Origin: Aquifex aeolicus
GTDB lineage: Bacteria > Aquificota > Aquificia > Aquificales > Aquificaceae
Direction of reading: 5' to 3'
DNA: 37,508 nt
Assembly (NCBI GenBank): GCA_015662815.1
Contig: DQTK01000054.1
Span: 1-37,508, forward strand
Under the pieces are notes generated by a model. That model saw only the letters and a program-made list of their open reading frames with translations. It searched no databases and had not been told where the DNA came from. This document shows positions 28,056 through 37,339 of this stretch, one piece after another. The position numbers and the translations under genes are program-made. Every line of letters starts with the position of its first letter. Within the stretch, counting starts at the first letter, position 1.

Positions 28056-28066
<11 letters not shown>
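26816..28066 (+). CDS. ABC exporter permease (MacB/LolC/FtsX type)
   Basis: The 416-residue protein has one N-terminal membrane helix (about 18-42), a large periplasmic domain (about 45-275) and three C-terminal helices (about 280-300, 325-345, 383-403). It includes the FtsX-like segment DIAILKAMGYEKRDI and ends YPAYRASRFHPVEVFR. The permease and ATPase are separate proteins, unlike fused MacB. The group moves lipoproteins, peptides or drugs using mechanical force from the ATPase. The substrate is unknown. It starts within the adaptor stop (ATGA) and overlaps the ATPase start by 11 bp. Confidence 0.88.
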
Positions 28067-30018
<1,952 letters not shown>

Positions 30019-30019
30019 C

Positions 30020-30244
30020 TATGCTATAAGAGCTTTGGAAAGAGCAGAACCTTCCTTGAAATACCACAGAATAGAACACGCAGAGATGATTACGGAAGAA
30101 CAGATAGAGAAAGTAAAGGAACTTAGTGTTCTCCTCTGTATGCAACCTAATTTTAACTGTTATTACAGGGATATTTACTTTAAAGCTCCGGGTGAGGAAC
30201 AAGCTTGCCGGATAAACCCTATAGACACTGTGGATAAAAAAGGA
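30020..30244 (+). pseudogene. Amidohydrolase (family 3, YtcJ-like) internal fragment
   Basis: An open frame without a plausible start reads YAIRALERAEPSLKYHRIEH, then AEMITEEQIEKVKELSVLLC and MQPNFN. That closely follows the conserved HRIEHAxxxxxEQIxxxxxLGVxxSMQP region of amidohydrolase 3 proteins. It continues with a weaker match, EEQACRINPIDTVDKKG, as in the R-NP-----G segment before the metal-site Asp. The N-terminal two thirds and the end are missing. I see a remnant joined in frame to the trpB2 remnant. A translated chimera could start at the ATG at 30086. Confidence 0.6.
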
Positions 30245-30271
30245 TGGGAACTACTTAGATTTAAAATAACT

Positions 30272-30565
30272 ATGAGGAAGTTCATAGTTTCGGAGGAAGG
30301 GATTCCGAAAAAGTGGTTTAATATCCTGCCTTTGCTTCCCGAACCTTTGGAACCGCCTCTGGATCCTGAAACTAAGGAGCCCATAAGTCCGGACAAGCTA
30401 CTTGCTATATTTCCCGAACCGCTTATTGAACGGGAAGTTTCGGAAAAAGAATGGATTGATATTCCCGAAGAAGTTAAAGTGATTCTGTTTAATCTTTCGG
30501 GACACGGATATTTTGACCTGTCGGCTTACGATAAATATCTTCACGGAGAATTGGAGGATGTGTAA
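30272..30565 (+). pseudogene. trpB2: TrpB2 (tryptophan synthase beta-like) with the catalytic core deleted
   Basis: From the ATG at 30272 the frame encodes 97 residues. Residues 1-68 match the TrpB2 N-terminus: IPKKWFNILPLLPEPLEPP, DPETKEPISPDKL, REVSEKEWIDIPEEV. Residues from about 69 match its C-terminus: VILFNLSGHGYFDLSAYDKY, then LHGELEDV. The PLP-lysine, glycine loop and the rest of the catalytic core, about 330 residues of a normal 430-residue protein, are absent, and the join is in frame. It cannot be an active synthase. It may be a pseudogene made by deletion between short repeats, or an assembly collapse. Confidence 0.8.
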
Positions 30566-30585
30566 ATTCTGTTAAAATTAAACCA

Positions 30586-31092
30586 ATGAGTAGGGTTCTA
30601 ATATTTCTGGAAGAATTAGTTGAGGATGTTGAATACATATATCCTTACCTTAGGTTTAAAGAAGAGGGTTTCGAAGTAATCTCGGTAGCTCCGAAACTTA
30701 AAGAGTACAAAGGAAAAAAGGGAATGAGCTTTTCTCCCGATAAAACCATAAAGGATGTATATCATACAGAGTTTGATTGTATCTTCATACCGGGCGGATA
30801 CGCTCCTGATAGATTAAGAAGATATACCGAAGTATTGCACATAGTCAAAAAGCACTACGAAAAGGATAAGCTTGTATGTGCAGTATGTCACGGACTGTGG
30901 GTTCTTATCTCGGCAAAGATTGTTAAGGGAAAAACTGTTACAGGATTTTTTGCAATCAAAGACGATTTAATCAACGCCGGAGCTAATTATACCGGTAATC
31001 CTGTGGAAGTAGATGGAAACCTGATAACGGCAACAGACCCCAACTCTATGCTGGAAATGGTAAGGATTATAGTAGGGAGGCTGAAAAAATGA
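30586..31092 (+). CDS. DJ-1/PfpI-family protein
   Basis: The 168-residue protein has the class I amidotransferase-like fold of DJ-1/PfpI: RVLIFLEE at the start, DCIFIPGGYAPDRLRRY, and the nucleophile elbow AVCHGLWVL with Cys101 and His102. KTVTGFFAIKDDL and DGNLITATDPNS follow near the end. Members are proteases, deglycases or stress proteins, and the activity cannot be decided from sequence. The stop overlaps the znuA start (ATGA at 31089-31092), placing it first in the metal-uptake operon. Confidence 0.88.
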   Translation: MSRVLIFLEELVEDVEYIYPYLRFKEEGFEVISVAPKLKEYKGKKGMSFSPDKTIKDVYHTEFDCIFIPGGYAPDRLRRYTEVLHIVKKHYEKDKLVCAVCHGLWVLISAKIVKGKTVTGFFAIKDDLINAGANYTGNPVEVDGNLITATDPNSMLEMVRIIVGRLKK

Positions 31093-31925
31093 AAATTCTT
31101 ATTTCCCTTATGCTTTTATTTGTTTTTTCTTTTGCAAAGGATTTGATTCTGGTATCTATTTATCCCTTTTACGATGTAGTAAAGGAGATAAGCGGTGATG
31201 ACTTTAGGGTAGAAAACCTCGTTCCCCCTAAAGCTGATTACCACATGTACGAGCTTACCCCCAGAGATCTTATAAAGCTTTACGTGGCTAAGGTTCTCTT
31301 TGTAAGTGGAATTCCCCTAGGTGAATGGGAAAGAAAACTTGAAAGAATAACAAAAGCCAGAGTTTTTTACCTCTCAAGGGATATAGATATACTTTTTTAC
31401 GGTCATAAGGAACTCGGAAAAGATCCCCATTTTTGGGTATCTCCCAAGCGTATGCTTTTGGTTGCCGAAAACGTGAAAAAATCCCTTGAGGAGATATATC
31501 CAAATAAGAGTTTCGAGGAAGGGTATAAAAACGCATATCGGAAGCTAAAAGAACTTCACGAAGCTTATATAAAAACATTATCGACCTGTAAGTACAGAAG
31601 TTTTGGAGCATTACACCCGGCATTCGGGTACCTTGCCTTAGATTATAATCTCAAACAGATTGTTCTGAAAGAGGGACACAGTCATGGTGATATATCTCCC
31701 GGAGAACTCAAGAAGCTAATGAGGAAAATTAAGAAAGAAAAGATTAAAGCAGTTCTTATACCCAAAGGATTCCATTCGAAAGTTGCCCGTATACTTAGGG
31801 AAGATTACGGTATCTCCGTTTACGAGATTAACATTAAAATTATCCCCGAGAAGGAAGGAGATAATTACTACTCTATAATGGATAGGAATTTAAGGGTTTT
31901 GAAAAAGGCTCTGAAATGCGAATAG
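31089..31925 (+). CDS. znuA: Zinc/manganese ABC transporter substrate-binding protein (ZnuA-like)
   Basis: The 278-residue protein has a signal peptide (MKILISLMLLFVFSFAKD) and the cluster A-I fold with metal-ligand positions His52 (ADYHMYELTP), His114 (KDPHFWVSP) and His176 (ALHPAFGYLA). The fourth ligand, usually Asp or Glu in a family motif, is unclear. The corresponding stretch reads IPKGFHSKVA, and its His may serve. The His-rich loop of many zinc-specific ZnuA proteins is absent. It overlaps the ATPase gene by 10 bp. Manganese or iron are possible substrates. Confidence 0.85.
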   Translation: MKILISLMLLFVFSFAKDLILVSIYPFYDVVKEISGDDFRVENLVPPKADYHMYELTPRDLIKLYVAKVLFVSGIPLGEWERKLERITKARVFYLSRDIDILFYGHKELGKDPHFWVSPKRMLLVAENVKKSLEEIYPNKSFEEGYKNAYRKLKELHEAYIKTLSTCKYRSFGALHPAFGYLALDYNLKQIVLKEGHSHGDISPGELKKLMRKIKKEKIKAVLIPKGFHSKVARILREDYGISVYEINIKIIPEKEGDNYYSIMDRNLRVLKKALKCE

Positions 31926-32614
31926 TAGAGGTTAATAACCTGAATTTCTCCTATGACGGCAGGTATAAAGTTTTGGAAAATGTATCCTTTTTTGTGGAAG
32001 AAGGGGATTTTCTGGGAATAGTGGGACCAAATGGTGCTGGCAAATCCACACTGTTTAAACTACTACTCAGGTTCTTAAAGCCTCAAAGCGGAGAGATACT
32101 TATCTTTGGAAAGAGAATAGAAGAATTTAGAGACTGGAAAAGTATAGGGTATGTACCTCAGAGGCTCAGTGTAGAACATACTTTTCCCGGAAAAGTAAAA
32201 GAACTTCTATTTAGCGTTTCACACGATAAAAGAGAAACCGAGTATTTGATAGAGTATTTGAAGATAGGAAACATTTTAGAAAAACAGTTTACAAAGCTTT
32301 CGGGCGGACAACAACAAAAGGTTCTTTTGGCTATTGCTTTATCATCAAATCCTAAACTTATACTCCTCGATGAACCGACAACAGGTCTGGATATTCACAC
32401 ACTCAATCATCTAATAAACATACTCCTCGATTTGAACTCAAATCACAGAAAAACCATCATGATGATATCCCACGATATAGGGACCCTTTTGAAATACTCC
32501 AATAAAATTCTCTGTTTAAATAGAAAGGTTTGCTATTTTGGTAATCCTACCGGTGCGATAGAATTCATAGAAGAAGTTTTCGGACTAAGAGGAATATTAG
32601 ATGGAGCTTCTTAG
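31916..32614 (+). CDS. znuC: Metal ABC transporter ATPase (ZnuC-like)
   Basis: The 232-residue ATPase has Walker A GPNGAGKST, a Q-loop near GYVPQRLSVEHTFP, the signature LSGGQQQKVLLAIAL, Walker B LILLDEPTTGLD and the switch region MMISHDIGTLL. The VPQR and TFP features are typical of the ZnuC/MntB group. It is translationally coupled on both sides: the start lies within znuA, and znuB starts 14 bp before its end. Confidence 0.9.
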   Translation: MRIVEVNNLNFSYDGRYKVLENVSFFVEEGDFLGIVGPNGAGKSTLFKLLLRFLKPQSGEILIFGKRIEEFRDWKSIGYVPQRLSVEHTFPGKVKELLFSVSHDKRETEYLIEYLKIGNILEKQFTKLSGGQQQKVLLAIALSSNPKLILLDEPTTGLDIHTLNHLINILLDLNSNHRKTIMMISHDIGTLLKYSNKILCLNRKVCYFGNPTGAIEFIEEVFGLRGILDGAS

Positions 32615-33404
32615 TTATGATTTTATCCAGAGAGGTCTTCTTGCCGGGATACTTATAGCTGTTTCCACAGCTCTCATAGGTGTTTTTTTAATTTTAAAAA
32701 GGTTTGCCTTTTTAGGAGCAGGATTATCCCATGCAGCTTTCGGTAGCATAGCAATAAGCTTTCTTATAAACGCGGATATACACCTAACTACAGTTATATT
32801 TACCGTACTCATAGCCAACCTTATAGAGTTTCTAACTCAAACGAGAAAAGTTCCGGGAGATACGGCTATAGCGGTGATTTTTTCAAGCGGAATGGCTCTC
32901 GCAGTAATAATATTGGGCATAGCTAAGGGCTTTGGGGAAAATTTATTCTCCTATTTATTTGGAAATATTCTTATGGTAAGCAAAGAGGAACTCCTTTACT
33001 CGTTCTTTGTTTTTTTACTTACAATCTCCTTTTTACTGATTTTCTATAAAAAACTATTAATAACAACCTTCTCTGAAGAGATTGCAAGGGTAAAAGGTGT
33101 GAATATCTCCTTCATTAATTATGCGTTTGTATCTTTAACAGCTGTAGTAATAGTGGCAAGCATAAAGGCTGTAGGTGTTATTCTCGCTTCATCTATGGTT
33201 GTCATTCCGGCAATGACAGGAATTCTTTTGGCTAATTCTTTTCTGATGAGTTTAGTTTACTCTTGCTTAATATCAGTTTTCTCTGTAATATCGGGTATCT
33301 TGGTTTCCTTTAAATACGACCTTCCACCCAGTGGTACCATTGTAGGAATTTCCATACTCGCCTTTATTTTGTCCTTTGTATTAAGAAAGCTTCCTCTGAA
33401 GTAG
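32601..33404 (+). CDS. znuB: Metal ABC transporter permease (ZnuB-like)
   Basis: The 267-residue permease has about eight membrane helices and the family motifs FLGAGLSHAAFGSIA, GDTAIAVIFSSGMALAVI, LFGNILMVS and KAVGVILASSMVVIPAMTG. It imports divalent metal with the ZnuA- and ZnuC-like proteins. Length and topology are normal. The 3' end overlaps the convergent methyltransferase gene by 24 bp. Confidence 0.92.
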   Translation: MELLSYDFIQRGLLAGILIAVSTALIGVFLILKRFAFLGAGLSHAAFGSIAISFLINADIHLTTVIFTVLIANLIEFLTQTRKVPGDTAIAVIFSSGMALAVIILGIAKGFGENLFSYLFGNILMVSKEELLYSFFVFLLTISFLLIFYKKLLITTFSEEIARVKGVNISFINYAFVSLTAVVIVASIKAVGVILASSMVVIPAMTGILLANSFLMSLVYSCLISVFSVISGILVSFKYDLPPSGTIVGISILAFILSFVLRKLPLK

Positions 33405-34340
33405 AACCTTAAATTTGTCTCCCATAGATACGAGCATAGTTTTAAGTCTCGAAAGTCTTTCTACGCTTCCCGCATCCTCTTCCCAGCTTAGCTTTTCGAG
33501 TTCATTTAGAAAAGTGGGTATATGCATTAAAAAATCCCTTTGATTTTGAAAGAGTATAGTCTCAAGACCGAAATCCTTTCCATACTCTATAAGAGCGGAA
33601 AAATTAACATGGGCGGTAATATCAACACTTCCTGCTCCCTTTGTAAAGTCCTTGATGACTTTATGGTCTCTGTAAGCTACTACAGTTCCTTCAGGGAAAC
33701 GGGGCAGTTCTTCCGAGGTATACCCGTAATCTATAACCATGTGATAACCCTGTATAAGACTTTCGGAAATTTTCTTAAGGAAATCTATACAATCCAGACA
33801 TACTTCTAAAACTTGGTCCAGTCCATTGTATCCCATTCTATTGATGTATTCGTTAATCCTTTCGTCCTGAACATTGAGCCAAATTTCATTTCCTGAGTCG
33901 TCTATATAAAGCTCTTTATTTCCCTTAATTATATGAACAGGCAGAGTATCGAAAAACTCATTTGAAAAAATTATTCCCTCTATCTTAGGAAGATTTTCAA
34001 CCCATTCAACATTGGGAAAATTCCGCAATACCTGTTTTTGTTTTTCTATAAGATAGGGACTAAACTCGTATATGTAGTATTTAATGTTCTTGAAAAGTTG
34101 AGGATAATTTTCTCTGTAGTAATTTAGTATATCCCTTGCGAGAATACCTCTTCCGGCTCCCAATTCCAATAAAACGGGTTTATCAAATTCACAAAGGTGT
34201 TTAGAAAAAAATTCCGCAAGGGCTTCTCCGAAAGCTCTATCCAGTTCGGGAGCTGTAAAGAAATCCTTTAAAGCCCTATTTGAGGAGTAATACTCCCTTA
34301 CCGCATGTTCCATAAAATCTCTGAAGTTTTGAAAAGCCAT
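33381..34340 (-). CDS. MidA/NDUFAF7-family SAM-dependent methyltransferase
   Basis: The 319-residue protein has the family signature DFFTAPELDRAFGEALAEF at the N-terminus. The SAM-binding LLELGAGRGILARDIL, IIFSNEFFDTLPVHII and HMVIDYGYTSEEL follow. The group (formerly DUF185) includes NDUFAF7, which methylates an arginine in a complex I subunit. Aquificae also have a complex I, so a similar target is possible but is not shown by this locus. It is slightly shorter than many relatives. The 3' end overlaps znuB. Confidence 0.88.
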   Translation of the reverse strand: MAFQNFRDFMEHAVREYYSSNRALKDFFTAPELDRAFGEALAEFFSKHLCEFDKPVLLELGAGRGILARDILNYYRENYPQLFKNIKYYIYEFSPYLIEKQKQVLRNFPNVEWVENLPKIEGIIFSNEFFDTLPVHIIKGNKELYIDDSGNEIWLNVQDERINEYINRMGYNGLDQVLEVCLDCIDFLKKISESLIQGYHMVIDYGYTSEELPRFPEGTVVAYRDHKVIKDFTKGAGSVDITAHVNFSALIEYGKDFGLETILFQNQRDFLMHIPTFLNELEKLSWEEDAGSVERLSRLKTMLVSMGDKFKVLLQRKLS

Positions 34341-34397
34341 TTAAATTTATTTTATCTTTCCCATAACGATAAGGAGTTTACTCGATTGGGCAGGAAA

Positions 34398-34853
34398 TTA
34401 CTCTTTTGCTTGGAGCTGTTCCTTAGCTTCACGTGCCTTCTTTGCCAATTCGGGAGTGTAAGCCTTTCCTTGCCAGAGCATTTTGTAAACTACCTCATAA
34501 GTACTTTCCGCAAGTTCCGTAAGTTCCTTAAACAGCTTATTGAATCCTTCGGATTTATGGGATTTTTCATGACTTTCCAAATTCCTCCAGAAGGTTACTA
34601 TAGGCACCTCCCTGTCTTTTAGGGGATGTTCCGTAGCTTGTCCGGCAGTAGAACCTTCCAGTGATACCCCTCCTGTATTCAAAACGACGAAACCTCCATA
34701 GAATCCATTTTCTGAGTGATACGTTTTCACATGTTCACAAAGATAAGCAAGCCTTTCCATGACTTCGTCTAAGTCTACTCCTTCCTTTAAAACTACGTAA
34801 TTTATGTTTACAATTGTATCGTCCGGTATGTCGGGAATTAGCGGATTCCCAAT
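34398..34853 (-). CDS. Small alpha/beta-barrel-like protein with an unclear start
   Basis: The open frame runs from just after a TGA to the stop at 34398 and encodes up to 151 residues. Coding character begins at CIGNPLIPDIPDDTIVNINY, well upstream of the first in-frame ATG (34760). The pattern VNINYVVLKEG and IVTFWRNLESHEKSHKS, then EVVYKMLWQGK, recalls dimeric alpha/beta-barrel proteins such as monooxygenase-like or sulfur oxygenase reductase-like domains, but weakly. The good Shine-Dalgarno AGGAGGT and ATG at 34857 are one base out of frame with it. Either an ATT start at 34853 is used or an indel separates the ATG from the gene. Confidence 0.6.
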   Translation of the reverse strand: MGNPLIPDIPDDTIVNINYVVLKEGVDLDEVMERLAYLCEHVKTYHSENGFYGGFVVLNTGGVSLEGSTAGQATEHPLKDREVPIVTFWRNLESHEKSHKSEGFNKLFKELTELAESTYEVVYKMLWQGKAYTPELAKKAREAKEQLQAKE

Positions 34854-34854
34854 A

Positions 34855-34874
34855 CATTTTACTCACCTCCTGTT
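34855..34874 (-). promoter_or_regulatory. Shine-Dalgarno and ATG out of frame with the gene
   Basis: On the minus strand AGGAGGTGAGTAAAATG places a strong Shine-Dalgarno the usual distance from an ATG at 34857-34855. That ATG frame gives a basic, unprotein-like reading (MYWESANSRHTGRYNC), while the neighbouring frame continues as the real protein. This marks the expected start site and the suspected one-base frame problem. Confidence 0.7.
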
Positions 34875-34963
34875 TTTAAGTTATTAGAATTTGGCAAAAA
34901 ATAACAATATTTGAGTAAAAACATATATTACTTGTGTGAATAAAAAAGTAGAATTCTTAAAGT

Positions 34964-35590
34964 ATGGAAAAACTTAAGTATCGGATAGTCTTTCTTTTTA
35001 TACCTTTAATCTCTCTAATTCTTAGAATAATAGGTAGAACTATCCGTTGGAGAAAAAGATACGAATTTAGGAAGGATAAAGGGAAAATTTATGCACTCTG
35101 GCACGGACATGCTTTAGGACTTGCAATGTTTGCCATGGACAGAGGTATAGTCGTTCTGGTAAGTAGATACAGAGATGGAGAAATAGCGGCGAGAATCTTA
35201 AAACATTTAGGTTTTGAAGTGGTAAGGGGGTCTACCGAAGAAGGAAAAGCCCACAAGGGAGGTAGAACTGCTGTAAAGAAGTTAATGGAACTGCTTCAGC
35301 AGGGAAAAAATATAGCGATAACCATTGACGGGCCTAAGGGACCTGCTTTTAAAGTGAAGAAGGGAGTAATCTACTTAGCTCAAAAAACTGGAAGCCCTAT
35401 ATTACCGGTTGTAGTAAATTTTGAAAAGTACAAAAAATTAAACTCCTGGGACAGGTTAATAGTCCCTTTACCCTTTACGAAGGGTGAGATTCGTCTCGGA
35501 CAGGAGATGAAGATTTCCCAGAGTGAAGACTTGGAGAATGCTCGGAAAAAGCTTGAGCGGATTCTAAATAACCTTTCTTCGGACGTTTGA
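34964..35590 (+). CDS. DUF374 lysophospholipid acyltransferase-family protein
   Basis: The 208-residue protein has an N-terminal membrane segment (RIVFLFIPLISLILRII). The acyltransferase-like motifs are ALWHGHALGLAMF, VVRGSTEEGKAHKGGRTAVKKL, ITIDGPKGPAFKVKKGVIYLAQ and GSPILPVVVNF. DUF374 proteins are thought to add an acyl chain to lipid A or phospholipids at the inner membrane. The substrate is inferred. The 3' 116 bp overlap the end of the convergent antiporter gene. Confidence 0.85.
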   Translation: MEKLKYRIVFLFIPLISLILRIIGRTIRWRKRYEFRKDKGKIYALWHGHALGLAMFAMDRGIVVLVSRYRDGEIAARILKHLGFEVVRGSTEEGKAHKGGRTAVKKLMELLQQGKNIAITIDGPKGPAFKVKKGVIYLAQKTGSPILPVVVNFEKYKKLNSWDRLIVPLPFTKGEIRLGQEMKISQSEDLENARKKLERILNNLSSDV

Positions 35591-36758
35591 TAGGTTTCTT
35601 CTTCTTTTTCTTCTTCGGGGGGTATATAACATCAGCTATTTTGGGGGCAATGGCAAATAGAATGCTTCCTATTATCGCCGTTGAGAGGATGAAAGGAATT
35701 GAAATTGACTTTATATTCGGTTCGAAGGAGCTCATTATCACGGAAAATTCCCCTCTGGGGACAAAGGAAAGTGAAGCCCTGAATCTAGTTTTTTTCTTAA
35801 GCCCGAATAGATATCCCGCGATATAAGTAGAAACTATCTTTAAAATAACACCTAGTATTATTAAAACCACTAAGAAACCTATTTCTTCGGGAACCGTAAA
35901 CTGGGTTTCATAAGCAAAGAAGAAGAAAAATAAACCCATGGAGAGTTCTTTTAAATCAGATAACTGTTTTTCTATATTTTCCAGAATTCTCGTTTCCGGT
36001 ACTATAACTCCAAGTAGGAAAGCTCCAAGTGCTTCCGATATACCTATAGAATGGAAGAAGGTTCCTACAAGAAGAACAATACCTAAGGCAAAGAAGATAA
36101 ATATTTCTTCTTCGGAAACGGTATCCAGCCATCTGTTGATTTTCGGAATTAAGAACCTGTGAATAATCCAAAAAACGAGTAATGCCAGTGAAACCTTGAT
36201 AAGACTTAAAGGTAAAAGGCCGGGGTCAAAACTTCCAGCCTCTTTTAATGGAATTATTACCGCCAGAAGGAGGATTGCTACCAAATCCTCAAATATTAGT
36301 ATCCCTATAAGCATTTCCGCTTCGGGAGAAGCTATTCTTTTGTAATCCATTAAGAGTTTTGCAATTATCGAAGTACTCGATGGATAAAACACAGCTGCCA
36401 AAATTAAAGCTGAAAAGAAGTCAAAACCGAAGAGGTAAGCGAGTACGAACGGAGGTATAAAATTAAAAACGAAATCTACACTTCCTGTTTTCCAAGCTCC
36501 TAGCATGTTTTGAAGTTTTTCGAAGGAGTATTCAAGCCCTATGAAAAAGAACAGAAGAATTATTCCCGCGTGCTTGAAGATTTCAAAGTGCTCCATGTGA
36601 TGAGGGTCTATGTAGAATTTAGCTGTAAAACCTACAAGCATAAAGGCTATTATTGAAGGAATGCTTATTCTTCTTAAGAGATAAGCTGATGCAAACATTA
36701 AAAGCAAAGCAATATAGGGAGCTAATTCTACGAATATATGATGTATTTGATTTGTCAT
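35475..36758 (-). CDS. CPA2-family cation:proton antiporter (KefB/KhtU-like)
   Basis: The 427-residue protein has about 12 membrane helices to about residue 380, with characteristic segments VGFTAKFYIDP, FFFIGLEYSFEKL, FYPSSTSIIAKLLMDY, EDLVAILLLAV and SFVPRGEFSVIMSSF. CPA2 antiporters exchange K+ or Na+ for protons. There is no C-terminal RCK/TrkA-N domain. A partner regulatory protein is encoded just upstream (4-bp gap region, start of this gene at 36758). The tail has seven consecutive lysines (PPKKKKKKKPIKRPKK) and about 35 low-complexity residues read through the antisense of the acyltransferase gene, so the true C-terminus may be earlier. Confidence 0.88.
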   Translation of the reverse strand: MTNQIHHIFVELAPYIALLLMFASAYLLRRISIPSIIAFMLVGFTAKFYIDPHHMEHFEIFKHAGIILLFFFIGLEYSFEKLQNMLGAWKTGSVDFVFNFIPPFVLAYLFGFDFFSALILAAVFYPSSTSIIAKLLMDYKRIASPEAEMLIGILIFEDLVAILLLAVIIPLKEAGSFDPGLLPLSLIKVSLALLVFWIIHRFLIPKINRWLDTVSEEEIFIFFALGIVLLVGTFFHSIGISEALGAFLLGVIVPETRILENIEKQLSDLKELSMGLFFFFFAYETQFTVPEEIGFLVVLIILGVILKIVSTYIAGYLFGLKKKTRFRASLSFVPRGEFSVIMSSFEPNIKSISIPFILSTAIIGSILFAIAPKIADVIYPPKKKKKKKPIKRPKKGYLESAQAFSEHSPSLHSGKSSSPVRDESHPS

Positions 36759-36761
36759 AAC

Positions 36762-37253
36762 TTAAGTACTACAATCTCCGCACATATCAAGGAATTTCAA
36801 GAGCTGTTCTCTTGTTCCTACCACTATCAACGTATCTTTTGGTTGGATTTTTTCTTTGTAAGGGTCTGGACTCGGAATCATAGCACTGTCTCTGATAATA
36901 GCTATTATTGAAACACCTGTTTTTTTTCGGATTTCCAACTCTGCTATGGCCTTTCCGATAAATTTAGAATTCTCGCCTACCTTTACCCATTCCATAACAA
37001 TTTCTTTCATCAAGAATTCCATTTTTTCCGTGCTAACGGTTTGGAAAGTGGTTCCTGCAAGCAAAAATCCTAATTCCCTTGCTTCATCTTCATTTAGGGA
37101 AAAAACACAACTCGGTTCTTCTTCTTCCTCTTCAACTAAGTAGAGTTCACGTCTTCCGGTATTGTGAATTATAAGTGTAAGCTCTCCCCCTTCTTCCAAC
37201 TCTATAGTGTACTTCTTCCCTACACCGGGCAATTCGGTTTCTTTAATTCTCAT
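36762..37253 (-). CDS. KhtT-like TrkA-C regulatory subunit
   Basis: The 163-residue protein starts with the KhtT N-terminal block (ETELPGVGKKYTIEL, GELTLIIHNTGRRELYLV). A TrkA-C (RCK-C) ligand-binding domain lies at about 85-160 (GENSKFIGKAIAELEIRKKT, GVSIIAIIRD, IQPKDTLIVVGTREQLLKF). In Bacillus, KhtT gates the CPA2 antiporter KhtU and binds cyclic di-AMP. The same gene order here suggests a similar pair, though the ligand is unknown. A run of glutamates (EEEEEE) lies near residue 42. Confidence 0.9.
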   Translation of the reverse strand: MRIKETELPGVGKKYTIELEEGGELTLIIHNTGRRELYLVEEEEEEPSCVFSLNEDEARELGFLLAGTTFQTVSTEKMEFLMKEIVMEWVKVGENSKFIGKAIAELEIRKKTGVSIIAIIRDSAMIPSPDPYKEKIQPKDTLIVVGTREQLLKFLDMCGDCST

Positions 37254-37276
37254 AACTTAGCCACCACTTTTTGTAT

Positions 37277-37282
37277 ATTATA
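37277..37282 (-). promoter_or_regulatory. Possible -10 box upstream of the KhtT-like gene
   Basis: On the minus strand TATAAT lies at 37282-37277, about 24 bp before the start codon at 37253. No convincing -35 hexamer lies 16-18 bp further upstream. Confidence 0.35.
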
Positions 37283-37339
37283 ACAAGAACCTGAATTTAG
37301 ATTTCCCTATTTTCTTTCAACTTGTCTACTTTTTTAAGC

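Noticed and set aside
34861-34963. Small RNA or extra gene between the barrel-like protein and the DUF374 gene
   Set aside because: It is only an AT-rich divergent promoter region with no open frame or stable fold visible.
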